A stretch of DNA of 44,134 nucleotides from a virus. Below the pieces are notes generated by a model. That model ran no database searches, had not been told where the DNA came from, and saw only the letters and a list, made by a program, of their open reading frames with translations. The position numbers and the translations under genes were made by a program. This document shows positions 12,740 through 22,405 of the stretch, in pieces; positions within the stretch are counted from its first letter, which is position 1, and each line of letters starts with the position of its first letter. The stretch covers positions 1 to 44,134 of the IMG/VR virus record IMGVR_UViG_3300024520_000145; one strand, written 5' to 3'.

Positions 12740-13894
12740 ATGGCAACTGGCGTAGTCTCATTAGACTCTGACCTGAAACGCAAAAAGTGGATGCGTGAAG
12801 GCCTGGTTCAAGCTACAAGTAAATCTTTCTGGGCACCTCTGACTGGTTCTTCAAAAGATTCTGTAGTATATCAGGAAAATAACGAAAACTCTGGCTCTGG
12901 CCACACTGTTGTATTTGATTATGATGGTAACTTATCAGGTAAAGCTGTTAAAGGTAAAGATACAGCATTTGGTAAAGGCGAGCAGAAGAAAAAATTCTCG
13001 GATAAAATTACTGTTGAACGTTACCGCTTGGTAGCAGATAATGGTGACAAGTTCGACGGCGTTGATATTGGTGATTTAACCATCAATCAACATTCTGACT
13101 CACGTTCAAAGCTTGGTGACTTGTTCACTCGCTTTAAAGACCAAGCGTTATTTGATACTGCTCAAGGTAACTATACTACCAACGATGCAGGTATTCAAAT
13201 ACCGTCTCACTCTATTGACCTTGGTACAACTTTTGACTTCAACACCTTGCTAGACATTGAGAAGACTTTAATGACTTCTAATGGTTTTACAGTTGGTGGT
13301 GTACGTCGTCCGTTAGACCCATATATGGTTAACGATGGTGAACCTGTTTGGTTGTACGTTATTGATGCAGCTATGGCTAACTTACTTCGTAAAGACGTTG
13401 CTGGCTATCAAGCTATCATGAAAAGTGGTGACGTTCGTGGTTCTGGTAACAGAAACATTAAAGGCGTTATTGGTAAAGTTGGGCACTTGTTAATTGTCCA
13501 GGCAGACCAATTCTTCGGTTATACTGAAGGCACTACTCGCGGTTGGGGTCTAAATGACTCTGAAGTTGAAATTGCTGGTTTACGTCAATATGATGGTGCA
13601 AACCCTTCAACAGCACTTTGGACTGGTCAAGAAGGTTTTAACTACTCATCTTCAAACCTACATTCACGTGGTTTGGTTATGGGTAAAAGCGCGATGCAAA
13701 TGGCATTTGGTAAGCAACCTGATTACTTATTCCAAAAATCTCAAGATTTTGGTATCAAGTCTGAGTCAGCTGTTGAGTTCTGGATGGAAACTAACAAAAC
13801 TAACTTGAAAGCAGAAAACAAAAAGTACAAGCAAGCTAAAATTAGCGACCTTGATTACGGCCTTGTTGTTACTGACGTTCAAGTACAATCGTAA
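12740..13894 (+). CDS. Major capsid protein (N4-gp56/DUF4043 type)
   Basis: The main shell subunit, 384 residues, of the HK97-fold N4-gp56/DUF4043 family. Recognisable features are the N-terminal block LTGSSKDSVVYQ, the strand GHTVVFDYDGNLSGKAVKG, the DGVDIGDLTINQHSDSR helix-loop and FTRFKDQALFDTA. AGGA lies 7 bases before the ATG. It is preceded by the scaffold and a structured leader and followed by a decoration-like gene and a strong hairpin, an arrangement suited to high expression. Its codon choices also look less A+T-biased than most genes here, as expected for an abundant protein. Confidence 0.92.
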   Translation: MATGVVSLDSDLKRKKWMREGLVQATSKSFWAPLTGSSKDSVVYQENNENSGSGHTVVFDYDGNLSGKAVKGKDTAFGKGEQKKKFSDKITVERYRLVADNGDKFDGVDIGDLTINQHSDSRSKLGDLFTRFKDQALFDTAQGNYTTNDAGIQIPSHSIDLGTTFDFNTLLDIEKTLMTSNGFTVGGVRRPLDPYMVNDGEPVWLYVIDAAMANLLRKDVAGYQAIMKSGDVRGSGNRNIKGVIGKVGHLLIVQADQFFGYTEGTTRGWGLNDSEVEIAGLRQYDGANPSTALWTGQEGFNYSSSNLHSRGLVMGKSAMQMAFGKQPDYLFQKSQDFGIKSESAVEFWMETNKTNLKAENKKYKQAKISDLDYGLVVTDVQVQS

Positions 13895-13905
13895 GGAGAT
13901 AGCAC

Positions 13906-14340
13906 GTGGCTAATGTTAATATGATTCGCGAAGGTATCTTCGCACAGAAAAAGTCAGAGTGTTTCTTTGCTGGTGAAGTTGTTGAAGGTTCAGAATCTTT
14001 CGAGATTCCTGCTGCTTCAGGCAACTACCGCTTAGCGAATATTCCACCTGATGCAATAATTACTAATGCTTATATACATGTTGAAACTGCTTCAGACGCT
14101 GCGACGTCTAATACAGCTAAACTTGGAACAGCTGAAGCAGGTGCGCAAATCTTGTCTGCTGCTAACCTTAAAACGTTAGGTAAGCAAGGTACGTTTACTG
14201 GTCAGTCTTTAACGCTCACAGGCAAAGAGTTATTCTTAGGAGTAACTGTTGTAGGTGCAGCAACGGCTGTTGGTAAGTATCATGTAGTTGTTGAATACTT
14301 AGAATTCAAGAAAAATACTGGCGAATACACTCGCATGTAA
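13906..14340 (+). CDS. Putative capsid decoration or minor head protein
   Basis: A 144-residue, Ala/Thr/Gly-rich, beta-predicted protein starting at GTG with AAGGAG 7 bases upstream. It lies 11 bases after the capsid gene. The middle (NIPPDAIITNAYIHVETAS, later LFLGVTVVGAATAVGKYHVV) looks like a jelly-roll or beta-sandwich. Proteins of this size in this place commonly cement the head lattice. I assign the role from position and fold, not from a signature. Confidence 0.7.
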   Translation: MANVNMIREGIFAQKKSECFFAGEVVEGSESFEIPAASGNYRLANIPPDAIITNAYIHVETASDAATSNTAKLGTAEAGAQILSAANLKTLGKQGTFTGQSLTLTGKELFLGVTVVGAATAVGKYHVVVEYLEFKKNTGEYTRM

Positions 14341-14350
14341 TCATCTTGAT

Positions 14351-14374
14351 GCCAGGGAGATAAAACTCCCTGGC
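14351..14374 (+). terminator. Perfect 9-bp hairpin after the capsid genes
   Basis: GCCAGGGAG and CTCCCTGGC pair perfectly around a 6-base loop, 10 bases after the decoration gene stop. No U-run follows (GCTAAGG), so it is probably a partial terminator or an RNA 3' protector that lets capsid mRNA accumulate above tail mRNA. Confidence 0.6.
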
Positions 14375-14388
14375 GCTAAGGAACTACA

Positions 14389-15297
14389 ATGACTCGCATA
14401 AATAATATTTTAGTAAAGGCTAGAGACACACTTGCAGACCCAGACAAAGAGCGCTGGACTGACGAGCGTCTTATTCGTTTAGTTGACGAAGCCCAAAAAG
14501 ACATCTCTAGACACTCAAAAATTCTTAAAGACCAGGTTGATATCCCTGTGGCAGAAGGTCAGCATACGTATGACTTGCCTAGCGACGTCTGGTTAATTAC
14601 ACGTGCAGCTTTTGATGCATGTGTTATTCCTTTTTACTCTCATGAAAAACTAGATTTTCAAGATTTCATCTCAGGCAGTTCAGACCGCAGTAACTATAGC
14701 TATGGGAATAACGCCGTAGCAAATAATTTTACATGCTGGGAAGTTATCGAAGGTCCTAGAGTATCAGCTCTAGTATTTGACCGCAGAAACTTAGATGAGA
14801 TTCGGGTATTTCCTATACCTTCTGAAGACATTAGTACTGTTACTTACACATTCGAAAATGCTGGGCCTACACTATTTGCAGGCGATGAGCGTATGGGTGT
14901 AGTAACAGCTATAACAGACTACACTGCTGATTCTATCTATGGTTGTGTCACAGGTCTATTTGACCCTGAAGTAAAAGAGAACTTCTTATCTACATATGGT
15001 ATTGTAACTGATATTAGAGAAACAACTTCTAACGTGCACTTATGGTACATAAGAGAGTCAAAAGAAATAACAAGCATCGACGACGAACTAGAAATATCTG
15101 GCACCTTCGACGCAGCAATTAGATACTACGTTATAGCTCATGCATTTTTAGATGACATAGATACAGGCTTTAGAGAGCGTGGGGCATCATTCATGGATAT
15201 GTATAGTCGTGAACTAGGTTTGATTCAAGATACAAGTGCCAACGATGGCATCAGAGCTTCACATAATCGCACTAACTTTTGGAATGCATTCGAATGA
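14389..15297 (+). CDS. Head-tail adaptor protein
   Basis: A 302-residue protein whose N-terminus (ILVKARDTLADPDKERWTDE, then LIRLVDEAQKDISRH) is the typical helical start of podovirus adaptor proteins that sit below the portal. The rest is beta-rich. AAGGA lies 6 bases before the ATG. Neighbouring nozzle and fiber genes fit a role in head closure. It overlaps the fiber gene by 4 bases (ATGA). Confidence 0.8.
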   Translation: MTRINNILVKARDTLADPDKERWTDERLIRLVDEAQKDISRHSKILKDQVDIPVAEGQHTYDLPSDVWLITRAAFDACVIPFYSHEKLDFQDFISGSSDRSNYSYGNNAVANNFTCWEVIEGPRVSALVFDRRNLDEIRVFPIPSEDISTVTYTFENAGPTLFAGDERMGVVTAITDYTADSIYGCVTGLFDPEVKENFLSTYGIVTDIRETTSNVHLWYIRESKEITSIDDELEISGTFDAAIRYYVIAHAFLDDIDTGFRERGASFMDMYSRELGLIQDTSANDGIRASHNRTNFWNAFE

Positions 15298-16868
15298 CAA
15301 ATCGTACAGTACAGAAAAATCTTGCAGGTCAAGAAGACTTGCTGTTCGGCGAGGAAGTCGTTCAGCAGACACGTGGTACAGGTAACTATCCTGTATCTGG
15401 CATACGTGGCTTTTACCCGTGCAACACATTAGATGAACGCAATGCTTTAGATACTGATAAGCATCCTAAAGCAGTTGTGGTAGTTAATGACATAGCTACA
15501 TTTTATCACTACCACGATGCAACTTGGAATGAAGTAAAAGTCGAAGGAGTAAGTGTAGATGCAGATGAAGTAAAAGTTGACGACACACTTAGTTCAGGTG
15601 CTACGGATGCGCAGACTGCGCTAGAAGCCTTAGATACTGAGCAACTGTTACAAGATGGTAGACTTGACACTCTAGACACAGAGCAAGCTGTACAAGATGG
15701 TAGACTTGATAGCGTAGAGTCTTTGCAAGATGTTAGTAACCCACTGATGCGTGTGCTCACAAAAAACAGTTTGCACGATACCGTTGTTGGTGGGTTAACT
15801 GTTGTAAATGCCAGCACTAAGAATATAGTTGACAGGTATGGTGTAGTGCAAAGTATACCAGCGAACACATTAGGTGAGACTGCGTTTGGCCATGTGGTTG
15901 AAGGCGCAAGCACAAACCTAATAAAATGGTCGGAAGACTTCTTCGGGGCGTGGGGGCTATTAGGTACGGCTAGCGTTACCGACAATACAGATATTGCACC
16001 TAATGGGGCCTTATCTGCCGACACGTTGAACTTCCCAGCCATCAATGATACAATACTTCAGAACTCCGGCGCTGCCGCAGCAAATACATATTACACTGCC
16101 TCGTTATGGCTGAAAGGTGTCGCTGGCGAAACTATTACGATTGAAGTTACTAACGGGATTGATTCATTCCTCGGGGTACAGATGGTATTGACTACTGGGT
16201 GGAAAAGAGTTGAGGTAACTCATCTTTTTGGCGCTACAGTAGCAACTGCTAGGTTGAATATAACGAGGGCTGCTTCAGACACAGCCACAAGTTTGCAAGC
16301 GTGGGGTGCTCAATTAGAAGCCCTGCCCCTCGCTTCAAGTTACATCAAAACAACCGCGTCCGCAGTGACAAGAGCCGCTGATAAGGTTACTGCCCCTGTT
16401 TATGGTAACTCACCACAGTTAGATGACTCTTTCTCCGTGGTTTTAAAAATCAAAGGTATAACAAAAGCAATGACGGAAGGGTTGCATTATTTTCTGGCCA
16501 TACCTGTAAATGAAGTGCTATCCCCCTCAGAAGGTTTTGTTATTATTAAGCAAGCAGCAGGTAACATACTAATACGCTATTCGGATGCCCCCAGTAATAG
16601 AGCAAACTTAACCGTACTCCTACCTAGCACAGACGAAGCTACATTAATTTGTACTAGTGACGGTATAACAATAAAGGCTTATGTCAATGGTGTTCAGGTA
16701 ACCTCTGCTAGCCTAAGTGGTATAAGTGCGACAGCAGATTTAACCGGAGTAATAGGTGTGGGAGGTAGACCATTGGATGCCCTTCAAGCAGCTAATTGTG
16801 AACTTTCCGATTTCCATATATATGATTTTGCACTAAATGCAGCAACAATTAAACAGTTGAGTAATTAA
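15294..16868 (+). CDS. Tail fiber / receptor-binding protein
   Basis: A 524-residue protein in modules. Residues 1-40 (RTVQKNLAGQEDLLFGEEV) match the N-terminus of the tailspike at 28330 and are probably the virion anchor. Residues ~100-150 carry the coiled-coil-like repeat LDTEQLLQDGRLD/LDTEQAVQDGRLD. The C-terminal part appears to be two beta-sandwich carbohydrate-binding domains, the last LamG/concanavalin-like. I placed the start at the ATGA overlap at 15294 rather than 15279. Base use in about 15.9-16.8 kb looks more G+C-rich than the anchor, consistent with tip exchange. Confidence 0.82.
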   Translation: MTNRTVQKNLAGQEDLLFGEEVVQQTRGTGNYPVSGIRGFYPCNTLDERNALDTDKHPKAVVVVNDIATFYHYHDATWNEVKVEGVSVDADEVKVDDTLSSGATDAQTALEALDTEQLLQDGRLDTLDTEQAVQDGRLDSVESLQDVSNPLMRVLTKNSLHDTVVGGLTVVNASTKNIVDRYGVVQSIPANTLGETAFGHVVEGASTNLIKWSEDFFGAWGLLGTASVTDNTDIAPNGALSADTLNFPAINDTILQNSGAAAANTYYTASLWLKGVAGETITIEVTNGIDSFLGVQMVLTTGWKRVEVTHLFGATVATARLNITRAASDTATSLQAWGAQLEALPLASSYIKTTASAVTRAADKVTAPVYGNSPQLDDSFSVVLKIKGITKAMTEGLHYFLAIPVNEVLSPSEGFVIIKQAAGNILIRYSDAPSNRANLTVLLPSTDEATLICTSDGITIKAYVNGVQVTSASLSGISATADLTGVIGVGGRPLDALQAANCELSDFHIYDFALNAATIKQLSN

Positions 16869-16885
16869 ATACATAAGGATTAAAC

Positions 16886-17245
16886 ATGAGCGTTAACGAA
16901 CCAACAGCATCAGCATTCAGATGGGAAATAACCAGTGGCGCAGCTACGCCGCAAACTTATGAATTAGCTTGCTTTGCTAATCAAGTTTTTACATCGCAAG
17001 TGGGGTTCAGAACAGTCTACCGGCAGGGTGATGGTGAATGGAAATATCTAGTAGAGCCTATCATTTATGCTGCCCAAGACTTTGAAACACAGTCAGATGT
17101 CATATTAGCTCAAATCAGTAAGAAAGTTAGAGAGTATTTTCTGTTGGACGATGAGCAACCAATACCACAAACACTATTCGAACAAGTAGAGCAATTGCTG
17201 CGCGTTAAAGTAGAGTGGAATAATGAGTACATTACAAAGAAGTAG
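16886..17245 (+). CDS. Hypothetical protein after the fiber, possible fiber chaperone
   Basis: A 119-residue protein with a beta-rich first half and a helical second half rich in Glu and Gln. AAGGA lies 6 bases before the ATG. Genes placed straight after a fiber often encode fiber-assembly chaperones, but no chaperone motif is visible. It is unrelated by eye to the 33110 gene. Confidence 0.6.
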   Translation: MSVNEPTASAFRWEITSGAATPQTYELACFANQVFTSQVGFRTVYRQGDGEWKYLVEPIIYAAQDFETQSDVILAQISKKVREYFLLDDEQPIPQTLFEQVEQLLRVKVEWNNEYITKK

Positions 17246-17252
17246 GAGTAGT

Positions 17253-17540
17253 ATGGATTCTTGGCAAGCATGGGCAGCAGCAGCATTTAGTTTTATGCTT
17301 GCTGTAATTAGCTATAACAGTCGTAGAGATAAGCAGAAGCTAGACAAGCTTGCTGACGGCCAGGCTAAGCTAGAAATAAAACTAACAGAGCGTATAACCA
17401 GGGTTGAAGCTGAAGTTATGACTGAGCGTGAAGTTCGGGAGATACTACAAGAGTTTTTGCAACCTATGCAGTCTTCGTTACTTAATATAGAGCGTGATGT
17501 GGTAGATGTAAAAATAAAACTTGCAGGAAAAGGTGGCTAG
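17253..17540 (+). CDS. Membrane-anchored coiled-coil protein
   Basis: A 95-residue protein with an N-terminal membrane segment (WQAWAAAAFSFMLAVISY), a basic stop (SRRDKQK) and a long charged coiled coil to the C-terminus. This topology would suit an inner-membrane spanin (Rz-like) or another lysis accessory, though it lies far from the holin and endolysin. I prefer the ATG at 17253 (AGGAG 4 bases upstream) to that at 17223, but both are possible. Confidence 0.62.
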   Translation: MDSWQAWAAAAFSFMLAVISYNSRRDKQKLDKLADGQAKLEIKLTERITRVEAEVMTEREVREILQEFLQPMQSSLLNIERDVVDVKIKLAGKGG

Positions 17541-17541
17541 A

Positions 17542-17637
17542 ATGAGTGGCAGAGGGCATTTTTCAGACGGTATAGCACTAGAACATAATGGTATGGATAT
17601 TACACTGCGTTGTACGTTCTTACTACAGAGTATTTAA
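17542..17637 (+). CDS. 31-residue micro-protein
   Basis: A very short reading frame (MSGRGHFSDGIALEHNGMDI, then TLRCTFLLQSI) with AAGGTGG about 6 bases before the ATG. Its stop sits one base before the ATG of the nozzle gene, so it may serve mainly to couple translation. No family is recognised. It could be a chance frame. Confidence 0.5.
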   Translation: MSGRGHFSDGIALEHNGMDITLRCTFLLQSI

Positions 17638-17638
17638 C

Positions 17639-19531
17639 ATGAAGATTAACCAATTCGGTGGTGGATTAAATACAAGACTAGCACCTCAGATGCTAGCGTT
17701 AAACGAGTCTACTGTGCTAAACAATGTTGACACTGAGTCTAACATACTATCACCAGTTAAAAAGCATAAAGATTCTTCACAGTTAGCAGGAGCTAATCCT
17801 CACTGGTTTGTCGCCGACTCAGAGTGGCTTAGCTCTGCTAACCGTCAAGATTACGTAGAGTTTCAAAAGAAGCTATACTGGACTAACGGAACAACAAGAC
17901 CTCAAAAACGCAAAGATGGAGTGACGCAGAACCTTGGTATAGACATACCACCAGGTTTTAGCGATGTTGTGTTAAACAAAAACCCTGATAAAGTAGTAAA
18001 GTTCACGGCGTCTCAAGACTTAGATTTACCTGGTACACCACTAGAAACAAATCACTATATTTTGATTAATGTAGATAGTACTAGGCAATCTGATTACTTA
18101 CACTTTAGTATCTCATTAACTGGTGCTGTTACAGTGCGCAATGAAAATGGCTACACTATACCAGCCCCTATTGTAGTTAAAACTAACGATTCAGCTGAAT
18201 CACGACTAGTCACAGTAGGTGAAGTTGAAGGTATAACTTATGGTGACGCAGGTGTACAAGTATACAGACTGTACAAAGGCAAGTTCCATTACATTGGTGT
18301 GTTATTAACAGACACTGATACTATAGCTGATTCTACTGCTGATATTAGCGCAAACAAAGAATTATCTGATGAAGGCTTTGGTGCTCTACATGGCACCTTA
18401 CAGTACGTGTATACTCACGTTAACTCAGCAGATGGTGCAGAGTCTGCACCAAGCCCTTTAACTGAAGAACTAGATTTAACGTCTGGCGGCACAGCTACGT
18501 TGACAATGCTAGCTCCTAGTGACAGCCAGGTTACTAATACTCGCATTTATCGCATAGGCGGTAATATCACTACATTTAGCTTAGTAGAAGAGATTCCAGT
18601 TAGTCAACTAACATATACAGATGAAATTAGCGACACTCTTATTGAAGGCTCAGTGCTAACTACCAGTGGTAGTGGTCCAGCGCCGCTAGACTTACAGTAC
18701 CTTACAGAGGCGTATGCAATGCTATTTGCAGCGCAAGGTTCTAAATTAAGGTTTACACCTATCGGCGACCCTAACTCATGGCCTGAAGAGTTCTTCTTAA
18801 ATTTTGATGGTCCTATTACAGGTATAGCTAATGTTACAGCTGGGCTTGTTGTTTGCACAACTTTTAAGTCTCACATCGTTACAGGCACAGGACCTCTTTC
18901 ACTAGCACAAGACATTCTTAGTACAGACCAAGGCTGTTTATCTCATTATTCTGTGCAAGTAAGAGAAGGTACAGCGGTTTGGGTGTCCTCTGATGGCATA
19001 TGCCAATCCTCAGGTAACAGAGTAGAGGTAGTATCTAAGAATGCATTAGGTAAAATAAATTTAAGTCCTGTAGACTCCATAATATACGACGAAGTTTACT
19101 ATGTTCTAGAGAGCACAGGTAATGCTTTATTACTTGATTATCGTTATGGTGTGGTTTTCCGCAACTTAGCTTTAGGTGTAGACTCTTTAGCTGTAGCAAA
19201 CGACGTGTTATATGGAGCTATAGGCAATCAATTAGTTTTTATCCATGGTAGCGATGAAAGTGATGTATTTAACTATAAGTCGCCCCGCTTCATTGAAGGT
19301 AGTATTAGTAAGAATAAAACGTATAAAAAGGTGTTTATTTATTCTGTAGGTGATATAATAATAAATATATTAATAGACGGTGAAATAGTTGTTACTAAGT
19401 CTCTTAATAGTACTGATGCTCATCAAATTCAAGTTCCTCAACAGAAGCAGAGAGGATTCTTTATTGAGTTTGAAATTACTGGGACAGGAACAGTTCACGA
19501 GATAGAATACGAGGCAAGCAGTGGCAGCTAA
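17639..19531 (+). CDS. Tail nozzle / stabilization protein
   Basis: A 630-residue, beta-rich protein starting KINQFGGGLNTRLAPQMLAL, the usual opening of phage tail stabilization proteins such as P22 gp10 and T7 gp12-type nozzles. The middle (LRFTPIGDPNSWP, then GITGIANVTAGLVVCTTFKS-like text) fits a beta-propeller. It should extend the tail tube below the adaptor. I set the start at 17639; a longer frame from 17588 has no typical N-terminus. It overlaps the next gene by 11 bases. Confidence 0.83.
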   Translation: MKINQFGGGLNTRLAPQMLALNESTVLNNVDTESNILSPVKKHKDSSQLAGANPHWFVADSEWLSSANRQDYVEFQKKLYWTNGTTRPQKRKDGVTQNLGIDIPPGFSDVVLNKNPDKVVKFTASQDLDLPGTPLETNHYILINVDSTRQSDYLHFSISLTGAVTVRNENGYTIPAPIVVKTNDSAESRLVTVGEVEGITYGDAGVQVYRLYKGKFHYIGVLLTDTDTIADSTADISANKELSDEGFGALHGTLQYVYTHVNSADGAESAPSPLTEELDLTSGGTATLTMLAPSDSQVTNTRIYRIGGNITTFSLVEEIPVSQLTYTDEISDTLIEGSVLTTSGSGPAPLDLQYLTEAYAMLFAAQGSKLRFTPIGDPNSWPEEFFLNFDGPITGIANVTAGLVVCTTFKSHIVTGTGPLSLAQDILSTDQGCLSHYSVQVREGTAVWVSSDGICQSSGNRVEVVSKNALGKINLSPVDSIIYDEVYYVLESTGNALLLDYRYGVVFRNLALGVDSLAVANDVLYGAIGNQLVFIHGSDESDVFNYKSPRFIEGSISKNKTYKKVFIYSVGDIIINILIDGEIVVTKSLNSTDAHQIQVPQQKQRGFFIEFEITGTGTVHEIEYEASSGS

Positions 19532-19793
19532 TCAATCACTAATATCAGTACCAGTAGATATTACTGATGAAGACGTGTTAAAACGTTTTCTGATTCGCCT
19601 TGTTGAATTAGTCGACTTACAGCTAGGATTACGTGGTAATAACCCAGCAGTAAAAGCAGATGACCTGACAGAAGTCAGAGAAGCTATAGACAACTTACTT
19701 GTCTTACTTGAAGAACGTGTAGAAACAATAGAAGAAATTAAAGCAGAATTTAGTAGCCCATTTGGCGTTCTTACTGGACTTGAAGATGTATAA
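19521..19793 (+). CDS. Small structural-region protein
   Basis: A 90-residue acidic, helical protein beginning at GTG with GAGG 6 bases upstream. Most of it is predicted coiled coil (LTEVREAIDNLLVLLEERVE). It overlaps both neighbours, so expression is coupled to the tail genes. Function not recognised; a tail or assembly component is likely. Confidence 0.68.
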   Translation: MAANQSLISVPVDITDEDVLKRFLIRLVELVDLQLGLRGNNPAVKADDLTEVREAIDNLLVLLEERVETIEEIKAEFSSPFGVLTGLEDV

Positions 19794-20175
19794 CTTAGTA
19801 CTACGTAGTGATATTAAAAATCTAGAAGCTTGCATGAGTAAAATGCCACAGGTAGATTTTGAGCTTCGTCATTACTTCTTACCAGGTATTTATGTTAGAG
19901 AGCTACATGCAAAAGCAGGTACTGCTCTAGTAGGTAAGTTGCATAAGAAAGACCACATAATGATGCTACAAAAAGGTAAGATTAAAGTAGTATCAGAACA
20001 ACTTACATCTATACTATCAGCCCCATGTACAATAGAGTGTAAAGCAGGAGCGAAGAGAGCTGCTTACATAATTGAGGACACTGTGTGGGTTACTATTCAT
20101 CCAAGCGATGAAACAGATTTAGACAAGCTAGAAGCTGAGTTAATTGCTAAGGATTTTGAGGAGATTGAACAATGA
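19786..20175 (+). CDS. Cupin-like structural-region protein
   Basis: A 129-residue protein with the single-domain jelly-roll pattern GIYVRELHAKAGTALVGKLH, then DHIMMLQKGKIKVV and KAGAKRAAYIIEDTVWVTIH, resembling small cupins common in phage structural operons. Histidines in the H-x-K-x-D-H region might bind a metal. I set the start at the ATG at 19786; the frame extends to a TTG at 19762. Its role in the virion is not known. Confidence 0.72.
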   Translation: MYNLVLRSDIKNLEACMSKMPQVDFELRHYFLPGIYVRELHAKAGTALVGKLHKKDHIMMLQKGKIKVVSEQLTSILSAPCTIECKAGAKRAAYIIEDTVWVTIHPSDETDLDKLEAELIAKDFEEIEQ

Positions 20176-20789
20176 GTTGGGTAGCCGTAGGAGTTGTAGC
20201 TGTAGGCGCAATAGGTAGTAATGTAGCTGCAAATAAAGCAGCCAACACTGCTAAAGATGCACAAAAGAACCAGCTGGCATTTGAGCAGCAAAAATTAGCC
20301 GACTGGAATAGAGTCTATGGGCCAATCCAAGATAACTTGTCAAATTACTACGCTAATTTAACACCTGAATATATTGAAACGCAAGGCTTAGAAGCAGTCG
20401 AGCTAGAGCGAGCTAAAGCATTAGAGCGTGTTGAAGTAAACTTAGCTCAGCGTGGCATAACAGATAGTGGTATAGCTAGTAGAGTTGTTAAAGATGTCGA
20501 GCTTAACACAGCGCAACAAAGAGCTCAAGTAAGAGCTACTGCTCCTACGATGGTTGCAGAAGAGCAATCAAGATTCTTACAAATTGGACTAGGTCAGAAC
20601 CCCGGAGAGTCTATGAGCAGGTCTTTAGCTAATCAGTCATTACAACGTGGTGCAGAATCTGCAGCAGCAAGTCAAGCAGCAGGTAAAGCAACACAAGCCT
20701 TTTTCTCTGAAGCAGGTACAGCCCTGAGTGATTATATAAAAGAAGCAGGTAAAGCCCGGAGTGATAATAAAAAAGAAGGACAAAAGTAA
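20172..20789 (+). CDS. Internal virion (DNA-ejection) protein, small
   Basis: A 205-residue protein with a hydrophobic N-terminus (VAVGVVAVGAIGSNVAANKA) and a long helical body (AFEQQKLADWNRVYGPIQD, later GLGQNPGESMSRS). Proteins of this type are stored in the head and ejected ahead of the DNA to form a channel across the cell envelope. GAGGAG lies 8 bases before the ATG, which overlaps the upstream stop (ATGA). The next two large genes probably act with it. Confidence 0.78.
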   Translation: MSWVAVGVVAVGAIGSNVAANKAANTAKDAQKNQLAFEQQKLADWNRVYGPIQDNLSNYYANLTPEYIETQGLEAVELERAKALERVEVNLAQRGITDSGIASRVVKDVELNTAQQRAQVRATAPTMVAEEQSRFLQIGLGQNPGESMSRSLANQSLQRGAESAAASQAAGKATQAFFSEAGTALSDYIKEAGKARSDNKKEGQK

Positions 20790-22405
20790 TGTCAAAGTTA
20801 GCTTACATAGGTGCAGGCATAGCAAAAGGTGCTCAAGAAGTTGGAGAGTATCGCCGTGGTGCTCCTGAACGTGATGCGCGTAGAGCAGAAGCGCAAAATC
20901 GCCAGCAACTGTCGCAACTAAAATTAGATGAGTATGTAGCTGGTTCTGGTGTCCGTCAAGGCGAACAAGAGCTCAGAGTTCAGCAGTTAGAAAATGAGTT
21001 GTTCCAGGCACAAGCAACGGGCCTAAAGCAACAATCATTCGCCTCATTTAAAGCGTATGATGGTACTAATAATATTAAACACTTGAATAACTTTTTGAAG
21101 GATGCAAATGCCTCTGAGATGGGTAGAAGACTTCACGGTGACACTCTGCGCTTTGATGAAGTTACTCGTAATAAAAATACTGAAGCGATGCTTCAACAGG
21201 CAGGTATAACAGATGTTGATGGGTTCTTTGCAAATCCTGACATGTCTAACTATGTGGTAGCTACTAAAGCTGATGGCGCTCTAGAGCTTGTTGATATGGA
21301 CCAAGTTTACGCTGCGACAGGTTATACTGACTATATGGAAGACATGGATTTAGAAAGAGCTTCTAAACGTGCACTTAACACTCAGCGTCTTCGCTCAGGA
21401 ATGACTGCAGATAAGTCTACACAACTAGACAGGTTATCGCAGATAGTGCAAGCTGAAAACCCTGAGTTAAGTAAGTTTGAAGCTTACGAGCAAGCCCAAG
21501 AAATGCTTAAGCCTAGTCGCAAAGCTTCTTCAACAGTTGAACGTTTAGCTGATGAAGTGCAAGAGACTAATCCTGGTATTAGTCGTATTGATGCTATTGA
21601 AGAAGCTTATCGCATGCAGAAAGCTGGTGGTACTGAACGTGAGCGTTCCGCAGGTGCTCAAGTTACTTCTCCTAATGACCCTGCAGTGTTAAAGCAGGAA
21701 GAGATGCGACAAGAAGAAATGCGCACTACTGACCAGAAGAAGATTGATGAAGTTAATACTGCTAAAGAAGAGCTCGACACTCTATTTGAAGGTGACTTCT
21801 TTAGTTCGAACATGTCAGACCCTAAAGAGCGGCGTAAAGCGGCTAAACTTATATCTCGAGTAGAGCAAGAGTTTCCATTGTCTCCTGAAGACCGCAAGAC
21901 TATTACTCAAGTTGCTCAGCTTACTGGAACAGGTGGCTTAGCAAGCGAAAGAATTACTGACGAGCAAGCCGGTCCTATAGATAGTATAATGCGAACAGTT
22001 AAAAGCTATATCTCTAATGAAGTTAAAGGTACAGCAGGTACCGCAGCGTATGAACAGTTCAGAAATGTGCTACGCAATGCAATGTTTGGTGCTACTGTAT
22101 CAGATGGTGAGCGCTCAGCTTTTGATAAAGCCGCAGGTACTTTAGCTCAACAAAAAGGTCCTGTACTAGTTAAGCTAAGAACTCAACTTGATGACTTAAA
22201 GACTAAACTTAACTCAGTATACAACCTCAATGATGAGTATGTAGCTAAGTATCGCCTGAACATGGGGATGGATGAGCTTGCAGATGTCATTGTTGCTTTA
22301 GATGAACGTATTGATATGATTGACGGTCAGTCGACAGACGATACTAAAGTTATTAAACCTACTAATGCTAAAGACTTTGTAAGGGGTCGTCGTAATGCAG
22401 GCTAA
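20789..22405 (+). CDS. Internal virion (DNA-ejection) protein, medium
   Basis: A 538-residue, mostly helical, charged protein with an N-terminal glycine-rich start (LAYIGAGIAKGAQEVGEYRR) and long coiled-coil regions. Its size, composition and place between the small ejection protein and the portal match podovirus ejection proteins. It begins in a TAATG overlap and shares 11 bases with the portal gene. No enzymatic motif is seen. Confidence 0.75.
   Translation: MSKLAYIGAGIAKGAQEVGEYRRGAPERDARRAEAQNRQQLSQLKLDEYVAGSGVRQGEQELRVQQLENELFQAQATGLKQQSFASFKAYDGTNNIKHLNNFLKDANASEMGRRLHGDTLRFDEVTRNKNTEAMLQQAGITDVDGFFANPDMSNYVVATKADGALELVDMDQVYAATGYTDYMEDMDLERASKRALNTQRLRSGMTADKSTQLDRLSQIVQAENPELSKFEAYEQAQEMLKPSRKASSTVERLADEVQETNPGISRIDAIEEAYRMQKAGGTERERSAGAQVTSPNDPAVLKQEEMRQEEMRTTDQKKIDEVNTAKEELDTLFEGDFFSSNMSDPKERRKAAKLISRVEQEFPLSPEDRKTITQVAQLTGTGGLASERITDEQAGPIDSIMRTVKSYISNEVKGTAGTAAYEQFRNVLRNAMFGATVSDGERSAFDKAAGTLAQQKGPVLVKLRTQLDDLKTKLNSVYNLNDEYVAKYRLNMGMDELADVIVALDERIDMIDGQSTDDTKVIKPTNAKDFVRGRRNAG

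Noticed and set aside
15509-16045. 178-residue minus-strand frame opposite the fiber gene
   Set aside because: It is antisense to a clear fiber gene, has biased Ser/Thr/Val composition and no ribosome binding site.
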